Origin: VRUE01 sp963699215 | GTDB lineage: Bacteria > Actinomycetota > Thermoleophilia > Solirubrobacterales > 70-9 | NCBI GenBank assembly: GCA_963699215.1 | Contig: OY969422.1 | Coordinates: 2,294,001 to 2,358,000 of the forward strand | Reading direction: 5' to 3' | DNA: 64,000 nt | In this document: piece after piece, positions 8,618-16,418 of the stretch | How the letters are laid out: every line of letters begins with the position of its first letter | Numbering within the stretch: position 1 is the stretch's first letter | Notes under the pieces: generated by a model | What the model was told of the DNA's origin: nothing | The model's database searches: none | The model's input: the letters and a program-made list of their open reading frames with translations, nothing else | Made by a program: the position numbers and the translations under genes

Positions 8618-9009
8618 GGCAGGACGCCGGGCTGCGCCTGCGGGTCCATCGGGTGAAGCTCGCCCTTGGCCAGCGCCTCGGTGCGCAGGTGTCCGATCGT
8701 CTCGTACTCGGACGAGCCGATCATGTCGAGGAAGGCCTGTCTGGTCGGGTACTCGACCAGGACGACCATGTCCCATGAATCCTCCCCCAGCAGCGCCGTA
8801 GCGGGCTCCCCGAAGAAGACGATCCTGCCGCCGGCCTTCTCGAGCAACGGAGCGACCGCGGCGCCGTATTCCTCGTAGCGCTCACGCCCACCGTCCGGCT
8901 TGAACGAGAGCAGGTTCAGCATCACCACCGGCGCCCCGTCGCCAACCCGCTCCCCAAACGCCGCAAACCCCTCCTGATTCAGCCTCTCCGGTTGAGCCGA
9001 GCCCTCCAC
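8614..9009 (-). CDS. DUF1330-type small protein
   Basis: 131 residues. The start GTG at 9009 is chosen because GGGAGG lies about five bases upstream; a longer open frame to 9111 has Arg-rich, non-domain sequence. The core (VVMLNLLSFKPDGGRERYEEYG, GRIVFFGEPA, MVVLVEYPTRQAFLDMIGSSEYE) is the dimeric alpha/beta-barrel pattern of DUF1330. Biochemical role unknown. Confidence 0.8.
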   Translation of the reverse strand: MEGSAQPERLNQEGFAAFGERVGDGAPVVMLNLLSFKPDGGRERYEEYGAAVAPLLEKAGGRIVFFGEPATALLGEDSWDMVVLVEYPTRQAFLDMIGSSEYETIGHLRTEALAKGELHPMDPQAQPGVLP

Positions 9010-9071
9010 ATCCGCCTCCCTTGTTCGCCGCCTCGCTGCAGAACGGCAGCGATCATACGATTTCGCAGCGC

Positions 9072-10430
9072 CTATTCGGCCCAGAGATCCAAGGGCTGAC
9101 CGACGATCCAACTCGCTGGAAGCAGATGGAGCCCACCGGCGTCATAGGCAGCAGCCTGGACGATGGAACCGCGTTCCCATACCGCCACTGCGTTACCCAG
9201 AGAGTCAACTGCGACTTGGGGATTCGATGCATTTTGGCCCGAGACCGAAACAGCGACCGGGGCCTGCCAGGTGCCACCGGCCGATTTCGTCGAGGTCTGG
9301 ACGATGCCGCCGCGAACCCAGACAACCACCATGCTCCCCTGGAGGCCTACGGCAACCTGCGGCTTGGACGCGCTCTGGCCCCCCACCGAGAGCGTGACCG
9401 GGGCCTGCCAGGAAAAGCCACCGGTCGGTTTCATCGCCGTCTGGACGACTTCGTTCGGGCCCTTCCAGGCGGCCACCGCGTTGCCCTGAGCATCGGCGAC
9501 CACCTGGGGCTCGATCGCGCTCTGACCGGGCGGGGAGATGTCGGCTGGCGCCTGCCAGATCCCACCGGCGGGTTTCGTCGCCGCCTGGACGCTGCTCGTA
9601 CTCGGCCGGCGGTCCCAGACCACGGTGATGCTCCCCTGGGGATCGGTCGCGACCTGGGGCAGGATCGCGTTCTGCCCCCCCACCGAGAGGGTGACCGGGG
9701 CTTCCCAGGCTCCATCTACCGGCTTGGTCGCCGCCTGGACGACGAACTGGGTGAGCCCAGACCGCCACCAGGCCGCCACCGCGTTGCCCTGGGCATCGAT
9801 CGCGACCTGGGGATCGAACGCACCCTCGCCCGACACCAAGAAGCCCGTTAAGTTGACCGGTCCCTGCCAGGCGCCCCCCGCCGGCTTGGTCGCCGCCTGG
9901 ACGATCGAGTGAACGCCTTCGATGCGCTCCCAGACGACCACCGTGTTGCCCAGCGGATCGGTTGCAACTTGGGGCTTGGATGCGTTCTCACCGGGCGCCG
10001 AGAGGTTGACGGGGGGCTGCCAGGGGCCGCTCGCCGGTTTCGTCGTGGCCTGGACGATGCCGTCGAGATCGTCGTTGAGGCGACTCCAGACCACCACTGT
10101 GTTTCCCAGGGAATCCACCGCGATCTGAGGGCCCCCGATCTGCCCCGGCGCCGAGAGGTAACCCGGCCCCTGCCAGGACCCGGTAGCCGATTTCGTCGCC
10201 AATTCGATCGTGTCGTATGCACCGCTGAAGCTGTTCCAAACCACCGCCGCATTGCCCTGGGAGCCGATCGCGACCTGGGGCTCGAACAGCCCTTGCCCTC
10301 CATAGGAGAGGCCGACCGGGGGAAGCCATCTCCCCACCGCATGCGCGGGCGCCGCTACGCATCCGAGGATCGCGCAGCAGAGCCCTATCGCCATCAGGGC
10401 AAAACGCAGCACGAACATGGACCCCGGCAT
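9072..10430 (-). CDS. Exported protein of eight ~50-residue repeats (probable beta-propeller)
   Basis: After a signal peptide (FVLRFALMAIGLCCAILGCVAAPAHA), eight tandem units of 48-54 residues fill the protein. The unit consensus is W-(Q/E)-x-P-V-x-L-S-x-x-G-Q, then PQVA-x-D-x-x-GN-x-V-x-VW, then IVQAATKPAGG. The DNA shows the same period of about 150 bp. Eight blades would close a propeller. ATG 10430 or the in-frame ATG 10418 is the likely start. The role is unknown; surface adhesion or ligand binding is plausible. The gene diverges from the serpin gene. Confidence 0.8.
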   Translation of the reverse strand: MPGSMFVLRFALMAIGLCCAILGCVAAPAHAVGRWLPPVGLSYGGQGLFEPQVAIGSQGNAAVVWNSFSGAYDTIELATKSATGSWQGPGYLSAPGQIGGPQIAVDSLGNTVVVWSRLNDDLDGIVQATTKPASGPWQPPVNLSAPGENASKPQVATDPLGNTVVVWERIEGVHSIVQAATKPAGGAWQGPVNLTGFLVSGEGAFDPQVAIDAQGNAVAAWWRSGLTQFVVQAATKPVDGAWEAPVTLSVGGQNAILPQVATDPQGSITVVWDRRPSTSSVQAATKPAGGIWQAPADISPPGQSAIEPQVVADAQGNAVAAWKGPNEVVQTAMKPTGGFSWQAPVTLSVGGQSASKPQVAVGLQGSMVVVWVRGGIVQTSTKSAGGTWQAPVAVSVSGQNASNPQVAVDSLGNAVAVWERGSIVQAAAYDAGGLHLLPASWIVGQPLDLWAE

Positions 10431-10555
10431 AGCGCCGGACCCTATCCTCACTCGATCGGCGCGACGCGTCTGAATCCGCTGGCATCGAACCGCCCTGAAG
10501 ACCAACCCGAACCCGGCGGCGCCTCGGGCGTAGAGGCGGATGTAACCTTGCTCTC

Positions 10556-11866
10556 ATGGTTGGGTGGGGAGGGGACAGCGATCGCCGATCGTTGGCTTGC
10601 GCCCGCCCCCTCGTTGCTGCTGCAATCTGCATCCTCCTTCTTCTGGTGGCGGCTGGCATCGGTGGCGGCGAGCTGACGAGCACCAGTCAGGCCAAGACGC
10701 CGAAGCGCCCCGTCGCGTCCCCACACACGTCCTTTGCTCCAGCGGCCGCTACGGCCGCATTCGGCCTCGACCTGCTGCGCGCCCAGGGGCCAGGAAACCT
10801 CGTCCTATCGCCCGACAGCGTCGCTGCGGCGCTGGCAATGACGGGGGCGGGCGGCGTCGGGCGCACCGCCGGAGAGATCGCCCGAACCCTCCACCTGAAA
10901 GGGCCTACCGCCCTCGCCGCCGTAGGGGACCTCCAGCGCGCCCTCGCCGCCGGACAGGCCGCCGCTGCAATGGGCGACCCGGAACCGCCCAGGCTCGAGA
11001 TCGCCAACGGCCTATTTCTCCAGCGGGGTCTGCCGTTCGAGCCCGCCTTCCTCTCTGGCGCCCAACAGCATTTCGGCACTGCCCCGGAAACCGTCGACTT
11101 CGTGGGCGACCCGACGGGCGCACTTGACGCGATCAACAGTTGGGTGAGCGAGCGCACCAAGGGGCTGGTTCCCCAGATCCTCGACTCGCTGCCCGAAGAA
11201 ATGGCGCTGGCGCTGACCAATGCCGTCTATCTCGACGCAGACTGGGAGCATCCGTTCAAGCAGGGAGAGACCAGGCCCGGCACCTTTCATAAGGCCGCTG
11301 GAAAGACCACCGTCGACTTCATGCGCCAGACCGAGTCGCTCGATTACGGCGCGGGTCCCGGTTTCAAGGCAGTGGCGTTGCCCTACCGCTCCTCGACGCT
11401 TTCGCTGCTGGTCTTGCTGCCCATGCGGCAACGACTCGGCGCGTTGCAGCACCGCCTCGACGATAGGAGCCTGGCCCGAATTGCGCGCGGCCTCTCGGCG
11501 AGACCGGTGATCCTCAGCCTGCCGCGCTTCCATTTGAACATCGACGCCGAGCTGACCCGCACTTTGAAAACACTGGGTATGCGCACTGCCTTCAGCGAAG
11601 CTGCGGACTTCTCCCGCATCACGACGGCGGTGTCGCTGAAGATCGCCTTCGTCAAACACGCCGCCGATTTCACCGTCGACGAGGCTGGGACGGTCGCCGC
11701 TGCGGCAACGGTCGTCGGGATGGTCCCTAAGTCGGCCTCGCGACCTCCGCGCGATCCGGTCATCTTCAATGCCAACCGCCCATTTCTCTTCTTCCTCCGC
11801 GACGAGCGGACCGGTGCGGTCCTCTTCGCGGGACGACTGACCGACCCAGCTTCCGCTGGCCTATAG
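10556..11866 (+). CDS. Serpin (serine protease inhibitor), secreted or membrane-anchored
   Basis: 436 residues with an N-terminal hydrophobic export segment (about 18-40) and a full serpin domain: NLVLSPDSVAAALAM, ALTNAVYLDADWEHPF, VDFMRQTE, ALPYRSSTLSLLVLLP, LSLPRFHLN, and the terminal NRPFLFFLRDERTGAVLFAGRL. The reactive-centre loop hinge DEAGTVAAAATVV is inhibitory in type, with small residues at P12-P9. Aligning the hinge Gly as P15 gives P2 Pro, P1 Lys (codon 11729-11731) and P1' Ser, predicting inhibition of trypsin-like proteases. The stop codon lies inside a decayed tRNA-like sequence. Confidence 0.93.
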   Translation: MVGWGGDSDRRSLACARPLVAAAICILLLLVAAGIGGGELTSTSQAKTPKRPVASPHTSFAPAAATAAFGLDLLRAQGPGNLVLSPDSVAAALAMTGAGGVGRTAGEIARTLHLKGPTALAAVGDLQRALAAGQAAAAMGDPEPPRLEIANGLFLQRGLPFEPAFLSGAQQHFGTAPETVDFVGDPTGALDAINSWVSERTKGLVPQILDSLPEEMALALTNAVYLDADWEHPFKQGETRPGTFHKAAGKTTVDFMRQTESLDYGAGPGFKAVALPYRSSTLSLLVLLPMRQRLGALQHRLDDRSLARIARGLSARPVILSLPRFHLNIDAELTRTLKTLGMRTAFSEAADFSRITTAVSLKIAFVKHAADFTVDEAGTVAAAATVVGMVPKSASRPPRDPVIFNANRPFLFFLRDERTGAVLFAGRLTDPASAGL

Positions 11867-11927
11867 GAGACTCGAACCAGCGACAGGCGGATTATGCGTC
11901 CGCTGCTCTGACCAGCTGATCCACGCC
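11859..11927 (-). pseudogene. Decayed tRNA-Met-like sequence
   Basis: On the minus strand this aligns with the intact tRNA-Met at 14772-14845: D-arm-like CAGCTGGTCAGAGC, an anticodon stem GCGGA/TCCGC enclosing CGCATAA (CAT anticodon but G instead of T at position 33), and a TTCGAGT T-loop. T-stem pairs and part of the acceptor stem are broken. It overlaps the last bases of the serpin gene. Not expected to be functional. Confidence 0.65.
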
Positions 11928-12018
11928 GCCACCCTCTCCGATGAGTCGATGTCAGCAGAACGTACGGCCGGTCTTGTTCGCCATGCGAGCGACCCAAGGG
12001 TCGCTACCCTCAACGGAA

Positions 12019-12297
12019 ATGAGCTTTGCCGACCTCGAAACCCTTCCTGGGGCAGACCTCGTCAAGCGAGGGGCCGAAGACTTACACGGCGGGAATGAAT
12101 CGCCCGAGGCGCTGCTCGTATCGATTGGAGCTCCACGACTGCGATCGATCGGCATTGAGCTGTCCTCGCCCATTCCCTCCCCTGAGCACAAGCTCTACTT
12201 GCTCCTTGCGCGCGAAAAAGGCGACGGTGCCCATTCCGCCTATAACGCCTTGATTCGCCGGCTCGTCAGCTTCGAGCGGGCAGCATGCGCGAGCTAG
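12019..12297 (+). CDS. Small protein paired with nucleotidyltransferase-like gene
   Basis: 92 residues from ATG 12019; an in-frame upstream ATG at 11941 would add residues without domain character. Sequence such as LEALLVSIGAPRLRSIGIEL and YNALIRRLVSFERA is typical of a small actinobacterial protein that precedes DUF6036-type genes. It overlaps the next gene by 13 bp, so the two are coupled. The pairing resembles a toxin-antitoxin arrangement, but no activity is established. Confidence 0.6.
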   Translation: MSFADLETLPGADLVKRGAEDLHGGNESPEALLVSIGAPRLRSIGIELSSPIPSPEHKLYLLLAREKGDGAHSAYNALIRRLVSFERAACAS

Positions 12298-12806
12298 CCG
12301 ACTCCGCTCGCATCGAACAGTTCATGCGCGAGCTGGGACGAGCCGTCCCAGTGGATGGCCGCGTCTATCTCACCGGCGGAGCGACCGCGGTTCTCCACGG
12401 CTGGCGGGATACGACCATCGACGTCGACATCAAGCTAATTCCCGACCGCGATGAGATTCTGCGAGAGATCCCACGACTCAAGGAGGCGCTAAACCTCAAC
12501 GTTGAGCTGGCAGCGCCATCCGACTTCATCCCACTGCCGTCGGGCTGGGAGGATCGAAGCCCCTTGATCCGCCAGGAGGGCAAGCTTTCGTTCTACCATT
12601 TCGACCCTGCAGCCCAGGCACTCTCGAAGATCGAGCGCGGCCACGAGCAAGACATCCACGATGTCAAAGAGATGATCGCCACCGGCCTGGTTAACCCGGC
12701 GGAGGCCCTGATCCAATTCGAAGCGATCGAGCCCGAGCTCTACCGCTTCCCAGCAATCGACCCAGTCACCTTCCGCAAAGCCGTAGAAGAGTTGTTGTCG
12801 CGATAA
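12285..12806 (+). CDS. DUF6036-like nucleotidyltransferase-fold protein
   Basis: 173 residues. LTGGATAVLHGWRDTTIDVDIKL matches the nucleotidyltransferase-fold signature in which GG and two spaced Asp bind metal and nucleotide, as in AbiEii-like and DUF6036 proteins. The C-terminal half (FYHFDPAAQALSKIERGHEQDIHDVKEM) is also typical. It is translated with the preceding small gene and ends one base before the 44-bp tRNA-Met duplication, so it may belong to an integrated segment. Confidence 0.7.
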   Translation: MRELADSARIEQFMRELGRAVPVDGRVYLTGGATAVLHGWRDTTIDVDIKLIPDRDEILREIPRLKEALNLNVELAAPSDFIPLPSGWEDRSPLIRQEGKLSFYHFDPAAQALSKIERGHEQDIHDVKEMIATGLVNPAEALIQFEAIEPELYRFPAIDPVTFRKAVEELLSR

Positions 12807-12807
12807 G

Positions 12808-12851
12808 TGGGGCGGGAAGGACTCGAACCTTCGACCGACGGATTATGAGTC
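12808..12851 (-). repeat. 44-bp duplication of tRNA-Met 3' half (att-like)
   Basis: Identical for 44 bases to 14772-14815, covering discriminator base, acceptor 3' strand, T-arm, variable region and the anticodon loop. Identity ends abruptly at 12852, as expected for an attachment core. Confidence 0.85.
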
Positions 12852-12922
12852 GCGCCGGAAGCCGTCTATAGAGCCGAATCTTGCCTGATAGAGCGAATCA
12901 CCCCAAGGGAGCTCGGCTGAAC

Positions 12923-12958
12923 TCGGTGGAGTCGGGGACCAATTTCGGGACCAAGCTT
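12923..12958 (+). repeat. 36-bp direct repeat, copy A
   Basis: Identical to 14106-14141. The repeat contains two GGGACCAA-like motifs (GGGGACCAATTTCGGGACCAA). It brackets the RTX-like gene on its right-hand side. Confidence 0.85.
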
Positions 12959-13076
12959 CCGGACGGCTTAAGCGCGCCTGCCTCCGCTTTCACGCGAAGG
13001 CGGAGGCCCGCCAGAGTTGAGTGCCACGACTCTTGGGATCGGTGGTGGCACGCTTGGTGCGACCACCTCGCGCCGG

Positions 13077-13925
13077 CTACGGTGTGATGACCGTCTCGCA
13101 GTCGATCACCGTGTCGTCGGCGTCAACGAGCGCAGTGTCGGTGCCGGTGCCGCAGTTGACCGTGTCGGGCTCGCCATTGGCCGCGAAGATCCCGTCGTTG
13201 CCGCCCTCGCCGTTGAGCACGTCGCGGTCGTCGTCGTCGTCGAAGATCTGATCGCCGCCGACGGTGTCATCACCGCCGTTGGCGACATCCTTACCGTCGC
13301 CAGGGAACAACTCGTCTTGGAGGGCGCCGCCGTCGAGCGTGTCCTTGCCATGCTTGCCGATCAAGCGAACCCCGCCGAAGCCGCCGAGCGTGTCGTGGCC
13401 GTTGGTGCCGAACACGTTATTCAGGCCGAGGGCGACGCCATCGGCACTGATGATCGTCTCGCAGTCGATCACCGTGTCGTCGGCGTCAACGAGCGCCTGA
13501 TCGGACGTGCCAGCCCCACAGTTGACCGTGTCGTCGTCGCCGTTGGCCGCACGGATGTCGTCGTTGCCATCCTCGCCGTTGAGCACATCGTCGTCGCCGT
13601 CGTCGTCGTCGATGAAGGTGTCAGCACCGTCCCCTCCATTGACAACGTCCTTGCCGTCGCCAGGGAACAGCAGGTCGCCGTCGGCGCCGCCGTCGAGCGT
13701 GTCGAGGCCGCGCTCGCCGAACAGGCGATCGTTGCCGCCGAGGCCGCTGAGCGTGTCTTGGCGGTTGGTGCCCGCCAGGTCATTGTTACCGCCGTCGCCG
13801 GTGACCGTGATACTCAGCGCTCCCGGCGCCAGTGCCGCCAACGCCGCCAGGACCAGGACCAGACCCAGCCCCGCGCGCACCTTCCTGTTGCGCTGACACC
13901 GAGAAGTTGCAGTCTTAGCTCGCAT
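13077..13925 (-). CDS. Exported RTX-like calcium-binding repeat protein
   Basis: 282 residues. ATG 13925 is preceded by AAGGAGGAG. A signal segment (about 17-38) precedes many Gly/Asp nonapeptide-like turns (GGNDRLFGERGLDTLDGG, PGDGKDVVNGGDGAD). The protein consists of two long homologous halves: LFPGDGKDV(V/A)NGGD through VDADDTVIDCET occurs twice, each with a conserved Cys pair (VNCG, IDCE). This suggests calcium-stabilised beta-roll structure outside the cell. No protease, lipase or other effector domain is present. It lies inside the tRNA-Met segment, and its internal duplication is visible in the DNA. Confidence 0.85.
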   Translation of the reverse strand: MRAKTATSRCQRNRKVRAGLGLVLVLAALAALAPGALSITVTGDGGNNDLAGTNRQDTLSGLGGNDRLFGERGLDTLDGGADGDLLFPGDGKDVVNGGDGADTFIDDDDGDDDVLNGEDGNDDIRAANGDDDTVNCGAGTSDQALVDADDTVIDCETIISADGVALGLNNVFGTNGHDTLGGFGGVRLIGKHGKDTLDGGALQDELFPGDGKDVANGGDDTVGGDQIFDDDDDRDVLNGEGGNDGIFAANGEPDTVNCGTGTDTALVDADDTVIDCETVITP

Positions 13926-14105
13926 CGAACTCCTCCTTCACTCCCGTGGGCGAATAGGACCCACTGCCCTGGCGCTCACGCGCAACCGCCAGCCACTCTA
14001 CGAGGGCAGTCTAGCCGCGGCGCGGAGCCTGCCGAGCCCATCGTGTCATTCGCGCGACAAGCAGAAGCCAATCGATGGCACCTCTTTGAATCACGTCCAA
14101 GGAGT

Positions 14106-14141
14106 TCGGTGGAGTCGGGGACCAATTTCGGGACCAAGCTT
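14106..14141 (+). repeat. 36-bp direct repeat, copy B
   Basis: Identical to 12923-12958 and 1183 bp away in the same orientation. Confidence 0.85.
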
Positions 14142-14171
14142 GGCCGCCTCCGACTCGTCCAACTCGACGCG

Positions 14172-14738
14172 TCAGACGACTGAGCCGGCCAACTCGCGAT
14201 CGATCTCGAGCAGGTAGGGCGCAACCAGGCCCTCGTAGGCGGCCTTGCGCTCCGCGGGGAGATCCTTCCAGCCGGTCACCGAACCGCGGCAGATACTTGC
14301 TCCGCAGAGACAGCCTCCTGGAAAATGCTCGATCGAGTAGTTGCGCATCGCGTAGTCGAAGGTGATCTCCTCGCCGTTGGAAATCGATCTCCGGGCCACA
14401 AAATCGCAGGCGCCGGTGTCGTTCAACTGAACACCACAGTTCGGACTACACGAGTGGTTGACCAGGGGGTTGAGGCCGCCATGTCGTGCCCACTTGGTGC
14501 GACTCACCTGAGTTGCATGCGAGTCGTTGCAGGCAACCTCGCCTTCGAGCACTCCGACCATCACCGTCTCGCCGGCCTGGAAGCCACGAGTCGCGCGAAC
14601 GCCACCGCCCTTGCCGCCTTCGGGAGTACACATCTCATATCCGACAGGACCCAAGGGACCGCCTCTCAATTGTTTGAGCGCAGCGAAAACCGCGCTCGAC
14701 GACCCTAGCCCATCGCGAACCGAAAGGACCGAACGCAT
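14172..14738 (-). CDS. SET-domain protein with post-SET cysteine motif
   Basis: 188 residues. The core SET signatures are complete: GGVRATRGFQAGE at the N-terminal strand, LVNHSCSPNCGV (residues 92-103; NHSC is the AdoMet/pseudoknot motif), EEITFDYAM (Tyr129, the catalytic tyrosine), and a post-SET CLCG...CRG motif (143-152) able to bind zinc. SET proteins methylate lysine in proteins; bacterial targets are mostly unknown. The start could be ATG 14738 or the in-frame ATG at 14633 just before the domain. It is the gene next to tRNA-Met and within the putative integrated segment, fitting horizontal acquisition. Confidence 0.87.
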   Translation of the reverse strand: MRSVLSVRDGLGSSSAVFAALKQLRGGPLGPVGYEMCTPEGGKGGGVRATRGFQAGETVMVGVLEGEVACNDSHATQVSRTKWARHGGLNPLVNHSCSPNCGVQLNDTGACDFVARRSISNGEEITFDYAMRNYSIEHFPGGCLCGASICRGSVTGWKDLPAERKAAYEGLVAPYLLEIDRELAGSVV

Positions 14739-14771
14739 CGATCGGCGGAGCGAGGAGCCGTCAGCGGATCA

Positions 14772-14845
<74 letters not shown>

Positions 14846-14889
14846 GGGAAGGGCGAGGGTAGCGCGAGGAGGGGTGGCTTGGCGCTCTT

Positions 14890-15255
14890 CTAGGCGCTGA
14901 AGAGCTGGGCCAGGGAGCGGCCTACGTCCGGTGGCTCTTCCTTGCCCTCGGCGGCTGCGTTGGCGCCCTCGGAGAGGGCCTTTGCGGCGTCGGCGATCTG
15001 GTGCGAGCGGCCGCCGCGCAGGACGCCGGACTTTTTCGCTTCGGCGAGGTCGGATTCCATCAGCCCGGCGAGCTCGGCCAGGCGCCGGAGGCCGACCGCC
15101 CCCGCGGTCCCCTTCAGCGCGTGGGCTTCGGCCCGCAGAGTCTCGAAGTCTTCGGTCTCGGTCGCCAGCCCTGCGGCGATCACGTCGCATCGCCGTCGCG
15201 CCTCCTCGGCAAACGACTTGAGCAGCTCCGCGTCGGGCGCGGTCTTCTCGCTCAT
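14890..15255 (-). CDS. HPt (histidine phosphotransfer) domain protein
   Basis: 121 residues starting at ATG 15255. The helical bundle carries EAHALKGTAGAVGL with His45 as the phospho-accepting residue, the classic HPt signature. Standalone HPt proteins relay phosphate between hybrid kinases and response regulators; no partner kinase is in the window. ATG overlaps the stop of the upstream lipoprotein gene (ATGA), so the two are co-translated. Confidence 0.88.
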   Translation of the reverse strand: MSEKTAPDAELLKSFAEEARRRCDVIAAGLATETEDFETLRAEAHALKGTAGAVGLRRLAELAGLMESDLAEAKKSGVLRGGRSHQIADAAKALSEGANAAAEGKEEPPDVGRSLAQLFSA

Positions 15256-16331
15256 TCCCCCGTCACCTCTCGCACGGCCTTGGTCAAGCCGTCGACCCCG
15301 AATGCCCCCTCGAGCTCGGCCCGGATCGTGCCCTGGCGGTCGATCGCGAAGAGCCACGGCTCGCTCGGCAGGTGGAATGCCTCCACCTGCGGTCTCACGT
15401 CCTTGCTCGGATCGTTGTCGTTGTAGATCTCCATGTGGATGAACGCCGCCTCGTCGCCGTATTGCTCTTTGACCTGCTCGGCCACGTCGACGACCGGGCC
15501 GCATACACGACTCTGGCAGAACTGGGGGGTCGCAAACAAGAGGACGATCGGTTCCTTGCCCAGAGCGTCCGCGTAGTCGACGCGGTTCTGGGTGTCCGGC
15601 GGGATGCGGGTGGTGATCTCGGAGAGGTCGCCACCGGCGTCGTCGGCGGTCGGCGTGTGGATCTCCGGTGCCTTCTGCCCCACTCTCGGCACGCCCTTGA
15701 ACTCGCCGACCGAGGCACTGGGCAGCAGGCTCGCGGCGAGCTCGTCACCCTGCTTGATCAGGGCCACGATCCGCCACTCGCCTTCGCTGGGGAAGTCGAC
15801 CTCGGTCGTGTAGACGACCGAGGCCGCATCGGGGTCGCCGGTCGTCGTCTGCGCGCGGAACGCGGGTTGGGTCGCGAGGCTTTCGATCGCCGCCGGGTAG
15901 GGGCCCACCGCGGGCTGTTCGAGCGCTTCGGTGCGGGCGCGCGCCGCAGCCCCCTTCTCCTCGCCGCTGCCGGCAACCCCCCCACCGCCCGGCTTCGTCC
16001 GCGGCACCTTGGCTACGTAGAGGGCGACGACCGCATCGTCGACCTGGCTGCGGTCGGGGTTGAAGATGCCGAACGGGTAGCGGTTCTTGCCCTTGTAGAA
16101 GGCGAGCGCCGCCTGCGAGACGACCAGTTCGGCGTGCGAGTCCGCCAAGTTCACGATCTCGCCGAGGGTCCTGCCTTCGGCCTTGGGGAACTCGCTCTTC
16201 GGCGGCGCCGGCCTACTGGGGGCGCTCGCCGCGGTGGAGCCGGTCGAGTCGGAGTCCTCGCCGCAGCCGGCGCCGAGCGCGGCGGTGGCGAGCAGGCAGG
16301 CGAGAGCGCTTGTGGCGTGGCGCCGAGACAT
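15252..16331 (-). CDS. Lipoprotein with thioredoxin-like C-terminal domain
   Basis: 359 residues. Signal and lipobox ATAALGAGC indicate a lipid-anchored protein. A middle region of unknown type is followed by a thioredoxin-like domain (about 225-355): GQKAPEIHTPT, PIVLLFATPQFCQSRVCGPV with a CxxxxC pair instead of CxxC, and a C-terminal strand WLFAIDRQGTIRAELEGAFG. Likely an extracytoplasmic redox or metallochaperone-type protein (SCO-like spacing of Cys is a possibility). Forms an operon with the HPt gene. Confidence 0.8.
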   Translation of the reverse strand: MSRRHATSALACLLATAALGAGCGEDSDSTGSTAASAPSRPAPPKSEFPKAEGRTLGEIVNLADSHAELVVSQAALAFYKGKNRYPFGIFNPDRSQVDDAVVALYVAKVPRTKPGGGGVAGSGEEKGAAARARTEALEQPAVGPYPAAIESLATQPAFRAQTTTGDPDAASVVYTTEVDFPSEGEWRIVALIKQGDELAASLLPSASVGEFKGVPRVGQKAPEIHTPTADDAGGDLSEITTRIPPDTQNRVDYADALGKEPIVLLFATPQFCQSRVCGPVVDVAEQVKEQYGDEAAFIHMEIYNDNDPSKDVRPQVEAFHLPSEPWLFAIDRQGTIRAELEGAFGVDGLTKAVREVTGE

Positions 16332-16418
16332 GCGGGTCGGTCATGTTATTCGGCGCAGCGGGGCGAACGGCATATAGGGTGCGTGCTCGGCTACTGACCC
16401 GCGGCGAGGAGGGAGACA

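Noticed and set aside
9100..10350. About 150-bp DNA periodicity suggesting a satellite array
   Set aside because: It is explained by eight protein repeats in the exported protein on the minus strand.
11941..12018. Upstream in-frame extension of the small protein before the DUF6036 gene
   Set aside because: The extra residues lack family similarity and start next to the decayed tRNA; ATG 12019 fits the domain start.
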